Shown one piece after another: positions 49,083 through 60,325 of a stretch of DNA of 64,000 nucleotides. This DNA is from Himantopus leucocephalus (Eukaryota > Chordata > Aves > Charadriiformes > Recurvirostridae): the NCBI GenBank assembly GCA_003993805.1, contig RSEF01000001.1, forward strand, positions 184,334,603-184,398,602, in the 5' to 3' direction. Under the pieces are notes generated by a model, which did no database searches, was not told the origin of the DNA, and worked only from the letters and a program-made list of their open reading frames with translations. The stretch's first letter is position 1. Every line of letters begins with the position of its first letter. A program made the position numbers and the translations under genes.

Positions 49083-51123
49083 GTAGGATCAGATCCTGAG
49101 GACCATGAAGGAAATGTTATAATGAGAATTATGGAGGTTTTCCGGTTTGTTTATTTGTTCCAGTGTATTTTATATAACAGGACATTGCACTACCTTGTGC
49201 TACAAGCCTAGGTTCAGCCTAGAAATGAATAAGGTGGGGGAATATCGACCTTTTTTTCATGCTTCGTCTCAGATCAGTGGTGAGCCTAGTGCAGATCTGA
49301 AGGACAGGAAAGCATGTTTCAGGGTTTTACACAGAATTTTACCTTCTCCATAGTTTTCTGCAACTGGCGTGCTGATGCCTTGAAAAACGCTACTTGCTGA
49401 GCTGTGGAAGGGCTGACATCAGAGGTTCAGAGGAAAGAGTTTTGTGCTATGAACATGTGCTAACTCTGTAGCTGCTGAGAGAGGTACTAATGACGAATGA
49501 AATTTCCTTATTTTTCTTCAGTCTTTTTCTTCTGTTCCTGCCCCTGCCCTGCTTAGCATAATGGTGACATATAATATTACTAGTCAGAATATTATATTGC
49601 TTAATTAAAGTTGCTGGCTCCTTCAAAAAAGGCGTATTTTTTAGTTTTCAGTGATCTACTCTTGAAATTTGGCTGGTGATAGTGATCAGAGAACCTTTGC
49701 AAATGTTCTTTAATGATACCTACAAGAAAGTAATAACTTGATACCTAATGTTGTGATGAAAATTAAAGTAGTCTCTAACCATACCACTTTTTCCTTTTTA
49801 AAATGTTTTATTATAATCAATCAATCTTCATTTTGGACACCTTCATATGGAAGTACTTGATAACCATCTTTCAACAACAACATAAACTATGGAAAAATGT
49901 TTTATTCTAAGGCATGCTGAAGAAAAACATAATTTCCCTTACCATTGAATGTATTTTTTTCTCTTGCATATACACTTCCACTGCTCACAATTCTCATTGC
50001 TCTCGTTTTTAGCTTTGACTTAGTAGTAACTTGTGCATATTATCAGTTTTAATGCATTTCAATACATCTTTGCTTTCTGAACTTCAGTTCATAACTCTTT
50101 ATGCATATAATTGAAATTAATTTAAATCTCAGCCTTAGCAGAAATTATATTTAATGGGCTTCTACAGTCTGCCCAAGTCTATTTACACAAGAAAAATATT
50201 TTTTCCATTTCATGTAGGAATGAACTAAATAAATTCAACAAGTTTTAAAGAAATTTAAAAAGCTGGGATTTTAAGATAAAACATTAGACTATTTCTAAAC
50301 AAGATTTCTGAAGCATGTAAACACACAGTCCAGTATTTTTGAACTACATGATATTCTTCAGACAATTAAACCATTTTCTTTTTTTGCCAAACTTTGCCAT
50401 TCCTGCAGAGTCTAAAAATGTTTAAAAGTTTCTTTTTCTTTTTTTTTTTCCCCCAGAAAAAAAGTAACTGAACCAGGATGTAATAATTTTATTTCCTGAA
50501 AGCAAGACTTGAAGTCAGTTAATTGAGCATGATTGTGTCTTTACAATCCTTTTTCATTTTTCTTCTGCTTTGCCCTGGGGTGTTTCTAGATAAAAGTTAT
50601 GTTTATAACCAAATTAATTGTCATTGGTTCTTTGTTGTCAGGTAATCTTTCAGGGATGCCAGAAACCTGAGCACATTCGCAGTCAAATTTCTCTAATTTA
50701 GAAGCTGTATCATAAAAAGTTTTAGTACATGCTAAAATATTTGAAAGTAGTGTTTAGTTGCTGACAAGGTCTTTTTGTCATCTATAAAGAACTTAAAAAT
50801 TACAACTGAGCAGCCAGTCTCTCTTTACAAGAGTAACTTTTAATAGCTAGAAATTTTCCAAACTTCCTTTTAAGCATAAGTTACAAAGAAAACTGGGATC
50901 CTACCTCAACATCCCTGTGTATTATTCACATCTGACAAAGTGAAACGTCTCCTCTTGTTCTTAAGCTAATTTGATAGATGAGAGTAAGTTGTTTGCTATT
51001 TTCATTACATAATCCTAAAGATAGCATTATGACTTGCTTTTAGTCATGTTCACTAAGTGAAGTATATTTATGCATTTCTAACAACGCTTAGTTTTCAACA
51101 TGGGATTATTTTTTCATGCCTAG
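49083..51123. other. Noncoding sequence, no gene seen
   Basis: AT-rich. A good acceptor near 49352 leads into sequence closed in all frames. No repeat family recognised. Confidence 0.5.
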
Positions 51124-51286
51124 GGTCTCAAGACATGATCACATGGAGCCTGGACAGCTGCTGTCCAGCTGCAAGTGTTGTCAGACCACGTATGCAGTTC
51201 ACGTGATACGCAGTTTGTCTGCATGCATACTAATGAGACTGGATTTGCTAAGCAGACGGTGTAGAGTTATCTCTGCATGTTTGGCA
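51124..51286 (+). CDS. Candidate exon next to a CR1 fragment
   Basis: GGGATTATTTTTTCATGCCTAG ends at 51123 and TTGGCA|GTGAGTATGG follows 51286: a good acceptor and a strong donor. The 163 nt between are G/C-richer than the flanks and open in one frame, reading VSRHDHMEPGQLLSSCKCCQ at the start. It contains a perfect palindrome (51150-51168). The product is Cys- and Arg-rich and not recognised. A noncoding-RNA exon is equally possible, and the adjacency to a CR1 at 51308 raises the possibility of repeat-derived sequence. Confidence 0.27.
51150..51168. repeat. 19-bp palindrome with a one-base centre
   Basis: CTGGACAGC, T, GCTGTCCAG: nine-base arms that are exact reverse complements. Confidence 0.85.
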
Positions 51287-51307
51287 GTGAGTATGGATGG
51301 ATGAATG

Positions 51308-51520
51308 GAGAAATTTTTCTCCATGAAGACAGTGAAGCGCAGGAATAGGCTGCCTGGGACGGGTCTCTGCAGTCCCCACCCCTAGAGGTTCTCCTGACTG
51401 GGTAAGCCCTGAGCAGCCTTGACAAACCTTACAGCTGATGCTGCTTTGAGCGCAAGGGTGGACTGGACACTTCCTGAGATCCCTCCTAACTTGAACTCTT
51501 TGACTGCTTGATTCTTTTGT
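51308..51520 (+). mobile_element. Old plus-strand CR1 3' fragment
   Basis: The sequence follows the CR1 3' UTR in plus orientation: GAGAAATTTTTCTCCATGA, AGGAATAGGCTGCCTGGGA, a GCAGTCCCCACCCCTAGAGG block, TTTGAGCGCAAGGGTGGACTGG, and GAGATCCCTCCTAACTTGAAC leading to a worn terminal segment. A minus-strand open frame over it is not a gene. Confidence 0.72.
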
Positions 51521-53117
51521 GCAGCACATCTGATCTGCCCAGGACCTGCTTTCTGCCATGACTTAAATGTTCAGAGCAGGTCTGGTTAGTAACAGGCAAA
51601 ACAAATTTTATCTGCTGGTGCTAAAATGTATAATCAAAAGGAGATATTTGCCAGCTCAAGTACTTAGTCAGTGGGGGAATATCCAGGACTGCCTCTGTAG
51701 CTCTGGAAGTCATTGTGTTCATCCTTGTGACCTCATTTCACTGGTTTCCAGCTAGCAGCTGCAGAATTGAGGGGGAAGCCTCAGGTAATATAATCACTTT
51801 GATTGAACATGTGCTGTCCCATTTATTTTCTGGAAGTTAAAAGAGGTCAAAACAGAATTTCTGCCTGTCCTATAGCACAACTACAAGAGGACAACTTGGC
51901 CAAGGACTTGTTACTTTTCTTTATTCTGTAAACAGTAGGAAAGGTTGCTTTCACATTTTTTTATGTAAAATAAACAAGATATTTTATTTTTCAAAGAGAT
52001 GAATTAAATATTTATAAGGAAGTAGGTTTAGATTGAATTTGCTTTGTTTTGTTTTGTTTTATTTTGTTTTGGGGGAAGTGAAGAAGAGGAGTGGGATTTT
52101 CCGGATTCTGACACACTCGTCTGGAGTTAAGAAGGCAAACTGATTTTTTTCTATTAAATCTTCTGTTTATAATGCCTTTCCACAAGTAACCAAGTTGCCT
52201 TTTTTTTNTTTTTTTTTTTTTTTTTAGCTTGAGGTTTTATTATTTATATAGGGCCTCCTGATGGTATTTTACAATGTTGAGTGTGTTACTTTATCAGATT
52301 CTTGTTCTTGATCTTTCATCAACTTGCAAGCTTCCTTAAAAATAAAAAAAAGTATTCACAGTTGGATTATGCTCTTCTGATACTTTTTATTTGGTGCATA
52401 AATTCTCTCATAAATAGAAGTCTAAGAGTTTTTTTTAATCATTCAATAAAATTTGTACTATTTGTACTGAATATATTTTACTTCGGACATGTCTGAAAAG
52501 CCTATGGACTAGCCTGTAAACACAGACATGTTGGTATATTTGCTATGTTTGGTAATGCCGCTGTCAGTGTGTCACTTTGCACCTTAAAGTAACTGCTTCT
52601 GACGTTAGAGGGTTTGTTGTTTGTTTCTAAAAACATGCCACTTAGGGTATCTTGAATTCAGAAATTGTTGATGTAAATGCATCTTTTCTAAATTAAGTTT
52701 GATTATTTTAATGATATAATCAATATTATAAACAATAAATTAGCTAATATATTATTTAAAATATGATATCTTTTTGTCTGTACAATTTCATAAACCTTTC
52801 CAGGTTTATTTTGTGCGTTTTATATTAGTAGAAGCTTCAGGTGCCTTTTCCTTATTGTATTCTGTAGAGAGCTATTGCTTCATAAGAAGTGAAATCTGTT
52901 CAATGCTTCCCTAAGAGATCTGTCTTTTATATTAAGGCTTTATACTGTCATTCATAAACATGTCATTGAAATACCTTCCACATAACTTGACTATCAATAG
53001 CAAATCTCTAGTGACAACATAGGCTATATTTATACTAAATAAAACAGCTCCAAGGAATGTTTCCAGCCACTGGAACTGAATTGTCTACATTATTAAATTG
53101 TTAGATTTGTCCCTCAC
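51521..53117. other. Noncoding sequence with simple repeats
   Basis: Contains a (TTTTG)n tract at 52041-52070 and a poly-T run with a single N at 52208. No exon candidate seen. Confidence 0.5.
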
Positions 53118-53242
53118 ATGGTTTTGGCCCAGGCCATATAAGACTCTTCCAAGCAGCTCCTGGGCACGGTCCAGTAGACAAAGCAGACCAGGGACCACCC
53201 CCAGTAGGCAGTTCAGATGTGCCTTGTCCTGACCTGACTGTT
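53118..53242 (-). CDS. Candidate exon behind a textbook 3' splice site
   Basis: The minus strand carries TACTAAC, the ideal branch-point sequence, 13 bases before a CAG acceptor in GTTACTAACTTTTTTGCTCTC-CAG ending at 53243. The exon is 125 nt in a G/C-rich patch and ends AACCAT|GTGAGG. One frame (2 nt, 41 codons, phase 0 out) reads DKAHLNCLLGVVPGLLCLLD then RAQELLGRVLYGLGQNH, leucine-rich and helix-like. A second frame is also open (Gly/Pro/Ser-rich), so coding is not proven by openness. The family is unknown; a repeat-derived patch is an alternative. Confidence 0.33.
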
Positions 53243-56200
53243 CTGGAGAGCAAAAAAGTTAGTAACAGCAGCACAAGCTTTCCCACCCTGGTGATCTCAG
53301 CACCAGAGAACAGTCCCAGGATATTTAAGTCATAGCCTTAAAGGCTTGTTCTGCTGTCTTTTCTGTATCAAAAATGTGTAGGTGAAAATCTTTTATTCCT
53401 TTGTTTTTGTTTGTAATATAATTTGCTCGTTATTTTGAGATCTTTTTGAGGTCATTTATTTTCACCCGTTTGAGCTACTTGTACCTAGCAGGGTCAGAAA
53501 GATGGATTTATTGATATGTTATTGACAAAGTATTCTGCAGGAAGATCTTTACCAAAACTGGATATTTTGCACAGCATATGCTAGTTTTCTGCTTTTCCTC
53601 AATCCCTTCTGGATCAAGTCTTTTCTAAATATAAACCTGTCAACTTTCCCTCACCATTGTATGTTCCATCTTGAGCTTTGTGGACCATTTTGTTCTAGGA
53701 ATATTGCTATCTATGTATCTTGCATGAAAAGGATTTGAACCAGTCAGCACTACATAAATTTATGTCCTTAATCGAGAAGTAGGATACTGGCACATGAGTG
53801 AAATAGTGATGTGTAATGGTTGTATAACCATGTGGTAAACTATGTCAGTAAAGTGCATGCACAGCAGGACTTTATGTTTTATTTTAATATCACACTATAA
53901 AGTGGGTAAATGCCAGAGAATGTGGTTCATTCTTAATGTGCAAGTTCTGTTTTCTTCTGCTGTGTTATTTATTTCAATATATTTAGATTAATTGCAGCAG
54001 AACAAGGATACTTGAGTTGTAGCAAAGTTGTTACGTAAAGGAAAAACAGAGGTTGCACACTGATCACATCTTAAAGCTACATATAATTATATTGTTTCTT
54101 GGTGCCAGAAATAAGATAGGAAAGGAGTGTAGTATACTTACATCTGAACTATATGAGCTAACAACTGTTATATGAATCAGAGATGGATTATTCCCTTACC
54201 GGAGGATCTGAAAAGCCTTTATAAAAGATTATTATATTGCCAAAGTATTGAATGACAACAATTCCAATATTTCATATTTAAATCCATTTTCATTTAAACA
54301 CACAGTTTTGTGCTCTACTTTCTCCTTGGGGCTTTTCAGCAGAGTTATTTCCATAATCATTCCTACAAAGAGGAGTTAAAAATGTAGCCCAGAAACACAT
54401 TTTGAATGAGTATTTCTATTTCTGTGTAATTCAGCTTTCTTGGGAAGTATATTTTTAATATCTAACCACTTATGCTTATACAGAGAGAGAGAATGTAACA
54501 TCATTTACAGTTTTGTTCCCAGGAAGGTCCATTTTCAGTCTCCCTCCAGCAGCAATTACTCATAGAACTATTAATATTGCTTTGAAACAACTTCTGAAGC
54601 ACTTGCAAGTGTCTGGAGAAAGAGGGAGTTTCATATAACTTAACTCTTCTGAAAAACCATGAGATCCTGTTGCTACCGATTGCTCTACTTTTTGCTGTAA
54701 GTTTGCTGTGAATTAGTCCTATGTAAAACTCAAGGAATGTAATATTGGATTAATGCAGACTCTTTTCCAGACTTTTTTTCTTAGGTTTTCAGAGAAGTAA
54801 CCAAATCTTTGCAAAGAATTATTACTAGATTACTAATAATCTCCTTATTGCATGCATTGGCTTTAGGACAACACTAATTACAGTTTTCATACACTGGTTT
54901 CTAAATCTTGTTCTGAAATGTGATTTATTTGAGGTTTTTTCTGTCATCTCATTACACCTTACCAGTATGAAGTAACTACTACTTCTCAGACCTCTGAGGG
55001 GTTCGGCATTTTTTCACTAAGTGAAGCTTTTGTTAGTTGCTGTTTAAGTAGTGTATGGTCTGTGATGGTCTGTGATAACTATTTGCATACTGATTACACC
55101 GTACCTGTTGACATGTGTAGGAGAGTAACATAAAAAGTGAACATGTTCATACGATTTTCTACATTTAACCTAGAGCCCTTCAGAAGCCTAGTCATGGTTA
55201 CTGTTTATTTCAGACATCTGCAGCTTTAGGTATACTCTGGGAGATGTTTGGTTTTGTTCTGTTTTTTTCTTTCCATATGGTATGCATACTGTTGTCTTTT
55301 GTTTTTATTTGGCTTTTTAAGTGCAGTTCAGTAGGAAAATACATAATAAGCAGTGGAGAACACATCTGGTTGTGTGCTATATTTTAAAGAACCATGTCCA
55401 TGAACATTCAAAAGACATCATTGGAAACAGAAGTGCTCAGAGGTCTTATTATAATGAGCATTCAGACACACATGGTTTCTGCCCAAAAGTGCTGTCTAAT
55501 CAAAGACCAGATAAAAAGACAGATTGAATGTGATGAACAAGGGCATAGTGAGAAAGGATCATCGTGCCAAAGCAAACAACACATGATGGATGTTATTTGC
55601 AGTGAGTAGGACTTCACTGGAAGTGCTTATATATGACAGAGAAAAGCAAAATTTAAGAATGTACCCAGAATAGCCAGCAGCAATAACTGATTCAGAGAGA
55701 AGTTAGGAGAACAATTCAATGGGGAATTCTTCAAAATATCTGCTACTAAATCCAGAGCTATGCTCTCACCAATCTTATATAACAATAGATGTTACAATTT
55801 ATTTATCATTTCAGGTAGTTGTATATTGTATGAACTTGCCAGTAATACGTTGCAGACAGATTTTTACTTCATTTTTCTTTTTAAAGTTGTGCAAAAAGTT
55901 CTGACAAGTTTCAGACAGGATTTATTATTATTATTTAATAGTGTTTTGAATTTTAAGTTCTTGTGAATCAGCGGCGGTTGAGAAGCAATTTTACAAATAT
56001 GCAAAAGCCTAAGCAGTGGAAATCAGTGTATCCAAAATTTTGTAAAAAATGCCTGCTGGACTCAAAGGTATGGATTATTTGTACCTAAATGTTGATATGT
56101 TGTAAATGCTTTATGAGGCTTCAGTGACTTTCTCCAGCAGGGGAAAATGGAAGTTCTTTTCCATTCTTTTCTAATGTGTTTTAAGCATCAGAGATAAGAT

Positions 56201-57956
56201 CTCTACCTTTAAGTGAAATTCCAATGCTAAAGCAGATTAACTACTGGAGGACAGCTTCTTCATTAGGTCACATATTTTTAGTATTCTATGTTAAATGCTA
56301 TACATTGCCAGAGGAGATTTTGGGAGGAGAAATGGGAAAGAGAGTAAAAGACTGAAGATAATTAGGAGATGCAGATTAGAAAGCAGTACTGTTAGGAATA
56401 TATGTGATGATGAATGTATTACCGTATTTTAGATGGATTAGTACCAATGTTAAGGTTTTTTTTTTAGGAGACCTTCAGAACGCAGTGAAATGAATGAATA
56501 TAGTTGGTACTTCCCTAGGAATTTTTAGGACTGAAAGTATTTGGTGATGGACAAAAAGTTTCTGTCCTCCTATTTCTGTTAGTTTTACTAGATCTTATTA
56601 ATTTATGATGAATTCCTTCTCCAAGCCACGGTTCAGTTTGTCTATGGAGAAACGTATCAGTTTGTGAGCTTCATTTACTTTTCTGATTGAGCACACGTGG
56701 GTGTGAGTAGGCAAGATAGTAGCCAAGGTTCACATTTCTACCAGAAAACTGAGCACATAGTATATTTCACACTTTTACCGACCAGAATTTGCCAATAATA
56801 TATTGCAGAGAGATATTTACCTTATTTGATAGCTAAGAATTTGTTATTTAAACAGTTTATTAGGCTGAAAGCTAACAATTAACTGAATACAAAACTAAAC
56901 TAATTAAGACTACTTTAATTTATGTTATGCTTTAGGCCATGTCTCTATTGTGTGTAGGAAGAATTTTTAAAAAGCCTGTAAAACCTTGCTTTCCATTATG
57001 AAAATTTTGTTTTCTGTGGAAGACAACAAATGAGTGTTGATGAGGATTACGAGGAAGAGATGATGTGAATAACAGTAAAACACAATGGAAGTATTTTGTG
57101 AATGCTGACAATAAATTAGACTAGTTCCAAATGACATCTTTGAGCAAAATGGAAATATCACAAGCCTTTCTTTAAATATTGATATTCATCTTCCACATAT
57201 TTCAGAATAAGAATTTTTCTATATTTGGAGTTAGAAGATCTATTTTTGATTAAATACTCAGGAGGAACTCTTCTGGATTAGCTGGTTTTCTTCCCCTGCT
57301 TTGCTTTAACAAAGTTCTTCTGTTAAAATAGGACAATCTTTAATCTGATGTCTTTGCACATAATTAATCCACAGAATCATAGTAAATGGGTGTGAACCAG
57401 GCGAACTAGTTCAGTGTTTTTTGCAGTAACAATATCCATTTCTGCAAGTAAATTAGATTTCTAAGCTATTTTCATACGAAAACCATTTCTAGACAGATCA
57501 GTTTTTCTGAGATGTTTTAATCTGCCTTCCTGCAAAAATATGCTGTGTTCTTTGTTGATACCTAGTACTAATTTAGCTATGATCTGGCCTAAATTAATCA
57601 ACTAGATGATTTTCTACAATGGAAAAATTTTTTAAACAGTTAGGTTTCCTAAGGTGTTTAATCTACAGCAGTGTGAAACTAATGTCATCTAATTCTGGCC
57701 ATGTAAATGTTTGTCACCTGTTTAACCTAGTCAGGACTCTCCTATCATCAAAAGAAAGAAATAGTCATCTTCAGGGGAAATTGATGCTGCCTGTCTGAAA
57801 ATAATTTTGGAAAAAAAGGAACTGCCATTTGAAGGTAACATTTTGCAGTGACTATCCACTAACTGATGTCACTGTTACACACATAAGGTTAGGTGAGATG
57901 AATCCCATTGATATCTAAAATTCTGAATTGCTGTACTCTTCTGCTGTTAGTCATAC
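53243..57956. other. Noncoding sequence, no convincing gene
   Basis: AT-rich. At 54966-55019 (minus) excellent splice signals surround 54 nt closed in all three frames, a useful reminder that good sites occur by chance. Two overlapping plus-strand frames at 55321-55609 have no splice support. Confidence 0.45.
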
Positions 57957-58026
57957 CTTCTTATATTAATCCACGCAGAGTGGCTTGTGACCGGAATGTT
58001 CATGTTTGGCAGTTTAATGCTGCATA
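57957..58026 (-). CDS. Low-confidence exon candidate
   Basis: The donor AAGAAG|GTATGA (minus, at 57956) is good; the acceptor (GGAAAGAATATAG) lacks a pyrimidine tract. The frame reads IKLPNMNIPVTSHSAWINIR and stays open upstream. Protein-like but weakly supported. Confidence 0.17.
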
Positions 58027-59406
58027 CTATATTCTTTCCAAACATCAATTTTCTGCATTTATTTTTATTTTTAATTTGGTGTTGTAAATAGTTTTCTGAC
58101 ATTCAACCTGGTCATATTTTCCATATATTTCAAAAGTGCTTTCCAGAAAGTGTGCACACAATTTATCTTCTGAATTGTCTAGTTCACTCAGCAAATCAGA
58201 CATCTATATTTAGAAAGTTTTTGTCCCATTACTATGTAAAAGTCTAAGTTTTATTATTTTTATTTCTATTTATCAAGTTTATTTTTATTTCTATTTTTAC
58301 TTTTACCATTACAATTAATCTGTCTGGTTCTTTGCATGTTTTCATTCAGTATTTTCTCCCTCTTTGTTTTTGCTTTTTTACTTGCATGTGTATATAGAAT
58401 TATTGATTTAATTTATTTTAGTCACTTAGTAAAATCTTCAATGTCTGGTCTTCCTTCAATTTTAAAATGTTATTTTTATCTTTGTCTTACCTTTACAAGT
58501 CCATTTTTTTCCTGTGAAAAATCATTCAGTCTTTGCAACTGACCTGGTTTTCTGTTGGTGTATATTCAGTTTCCTTCTTCACATGGATTTCCAGTGCCAA
58601 TTTTGGGCAAATAATTTGTGTCTTGGCAGTTCATTTTCTTCTACTGTGCAGAGGACAAATCATTAGCCTTCTGCAGATCTCACACACAACTCCAGTATGA
58701 ACCAGAGATAGTCTAAAGGTCTGCTTTCCTCAGTACCAGCTCTCCCCCAAAATGCTGGTCGTGACTGGCGAGTCACATCTTGCTAAAGTTCCTTTCCTAC
58801 CTTTGCTGTTCTCAAAGCCACTGGGCATTCTTTTCATAATCTTCAGCACCTTTGTGTTGTTTCAACTTTTTTTTTTGATCCATGAGAGACAGGAGGATGC
58901 AAAATTTAGCAGGTTTTGTTGTTTTGTTTTGTTTTTTTTTTTTTTCTAGGAGGTAGACAATAGTTTTGCCAGATTTGTTCTTTCCTGAAAGCCACAATGT
59001 AGTTGGAGTCTTCAATATGGCAACAGAAGCGGGACAATCATTTTGTTCCTGCCTATACTAGCTGATTAATAAAATGAGACAGGAATCTGGAAACAGGAAA
59101 ACACTTACTTAGGAAAATGTGAGACTTGCACACAAGCATAGGGGAAGCCTCTTCCTCACCATGAGTATTTGAGAAATGTGGTTATTTGAAGCAAAATTTT
59201 TACACCTGAATGTGGCATAAATTCTATGCTGCTGTTTTCTTTTCTATTCTTCTTTTTAGGCACTGAGATACCAATACCGTTTCAATGGTACTCTCTCATT
59301 TCTATAGTTCTCTCAATTTCACCGCTTGCAGGTACATGGCAAAGGCCCCCTTTCAGGGAATCATCTCTATTCCATATAGAGCTTTAATTACATGATTATA
59401 TTTTTA
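58027..59406. other. Noncoding sequence
   Basis: T-rich sequence with a (TTTTG)n/poly-T tract at 58913-58945. The hydrophobic open frames here reflect T-richness. Confidence 0.5.
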
Positions 59407-59540
59407 AGCTTGTGTTTAAGTTTCACAGAAGTCAATGGCTCTTAAAGCACATACTTGAAGATAGGCACATAGTAAAGTGCTTCTCTAAATGGAGATAGAT
59501 TTAAACAAATGCTAAAGTGCTTTCCTGACTCAGGGACCAA
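59407..59540. repeat. Possible ancient amniote interspersed repeat
   Basis: Recognisable as a sequence of worn motifs: GTTTAAGTTTCACAGAAGTC, CAATGGCTCTTAAAGCACAT, then GCTAAAGTGCTTTCCTGACT and CAGGGACC, similar to the amniote repeat with 'aagcacatgcttaa' and 'gctttcctgaatcagggcc'. Assigned from motif memory. Confidence 0.4.
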
Positions 59541-60269
59541 ATTATATTATATCCAGGGCTAAACTCAGGTAACTCTAGCAAGATCGCTCTAACATACACA
59601 GCTTGTAATATTAATTAATTCTTTATATCTTAGCCACTTTTTACTCTAGCATTTCCCATTTAATACTTTGATATTATTTATGCTCTTTTAAAAGTAAGAA
59701 TGTACAAGTTTGCAATCTTTTTTAGAAATTAATTACGCTTTGCTGAAACTATGTATCTCAGCTTGTCATCTGACTCACTGATTTCTCATAACACTGTCAC
59801 ATAAATCTGTCTTTCATTCCTACCCCACACAGTGTAAGCAAGATGTGCTAATGGAAACCACTCTGATGCTTCATACCTTGTTGCAATATAAATCAGTCAG
59901 GTAACTGTTATCTATAAGTGTGTTTGGATCTAGCAATAGGTGGAGATGGTACTGGAGGTGGTGAAAAAGACCTGTTCTTTGGTACTGTGGTTTAGTCGAA
60001 ACTTGTGTTGGATGTTTTAAAGAAATGGAAACCAGGAAAGAAGGTTTGAGGGTCTAGACGTGAATAGATTCACATTTATTCTAGACGAAACATGGACTAA
60101 CTTCATGGGTATCCAGTGGAACACTGCTTTAACATGTGCACAACTAAGGCTCACATTAGAGTCAAAGCATTTTGGAAAGCTGCAGGCATTACACTTATTA
60201 AAAGTAATTCATCACGTTGCCTCCTTCTGTCTGAATCCTGTATGCTTAACTCTGCTCCCGCCAATGCAG
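59541..60269. other. Noncoding sequence
   Basis: AT-rich; the last 100 bases become pyrimidine-rich and lead into the acceptor of the next candidate. Confidence 0.45.
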
Positions 60270-60325
60270 GTTGTTCACAAAACAGGCACTCTGCTAATGG
60301 TATCATCTTAAAAATCTGGTTGCTG
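60270..60325 (+). CDS. Low-confidence short exon with canonical splice sites
   Basis: TGCTTAAC (branch-like) precedes TCTGCTCCCGCCAATGCAG ending at 60269; the donor GTTGCTG|GTGAGTA is strong. The 56 nt (2 nt plus 18 codons) are open only in the frame CSQNRHSANGIILKIWLL. Short length makes coding status undecidable. Confidence 0.2.

Noticed and set aside
54966..55019. Minus-strand segment with excellent acceptor, branch point and CTG|GTAAGG donor
   Set aside because: Closed in all three frames. It shows how easily good splice signals arise and is why other candidates are scored low.
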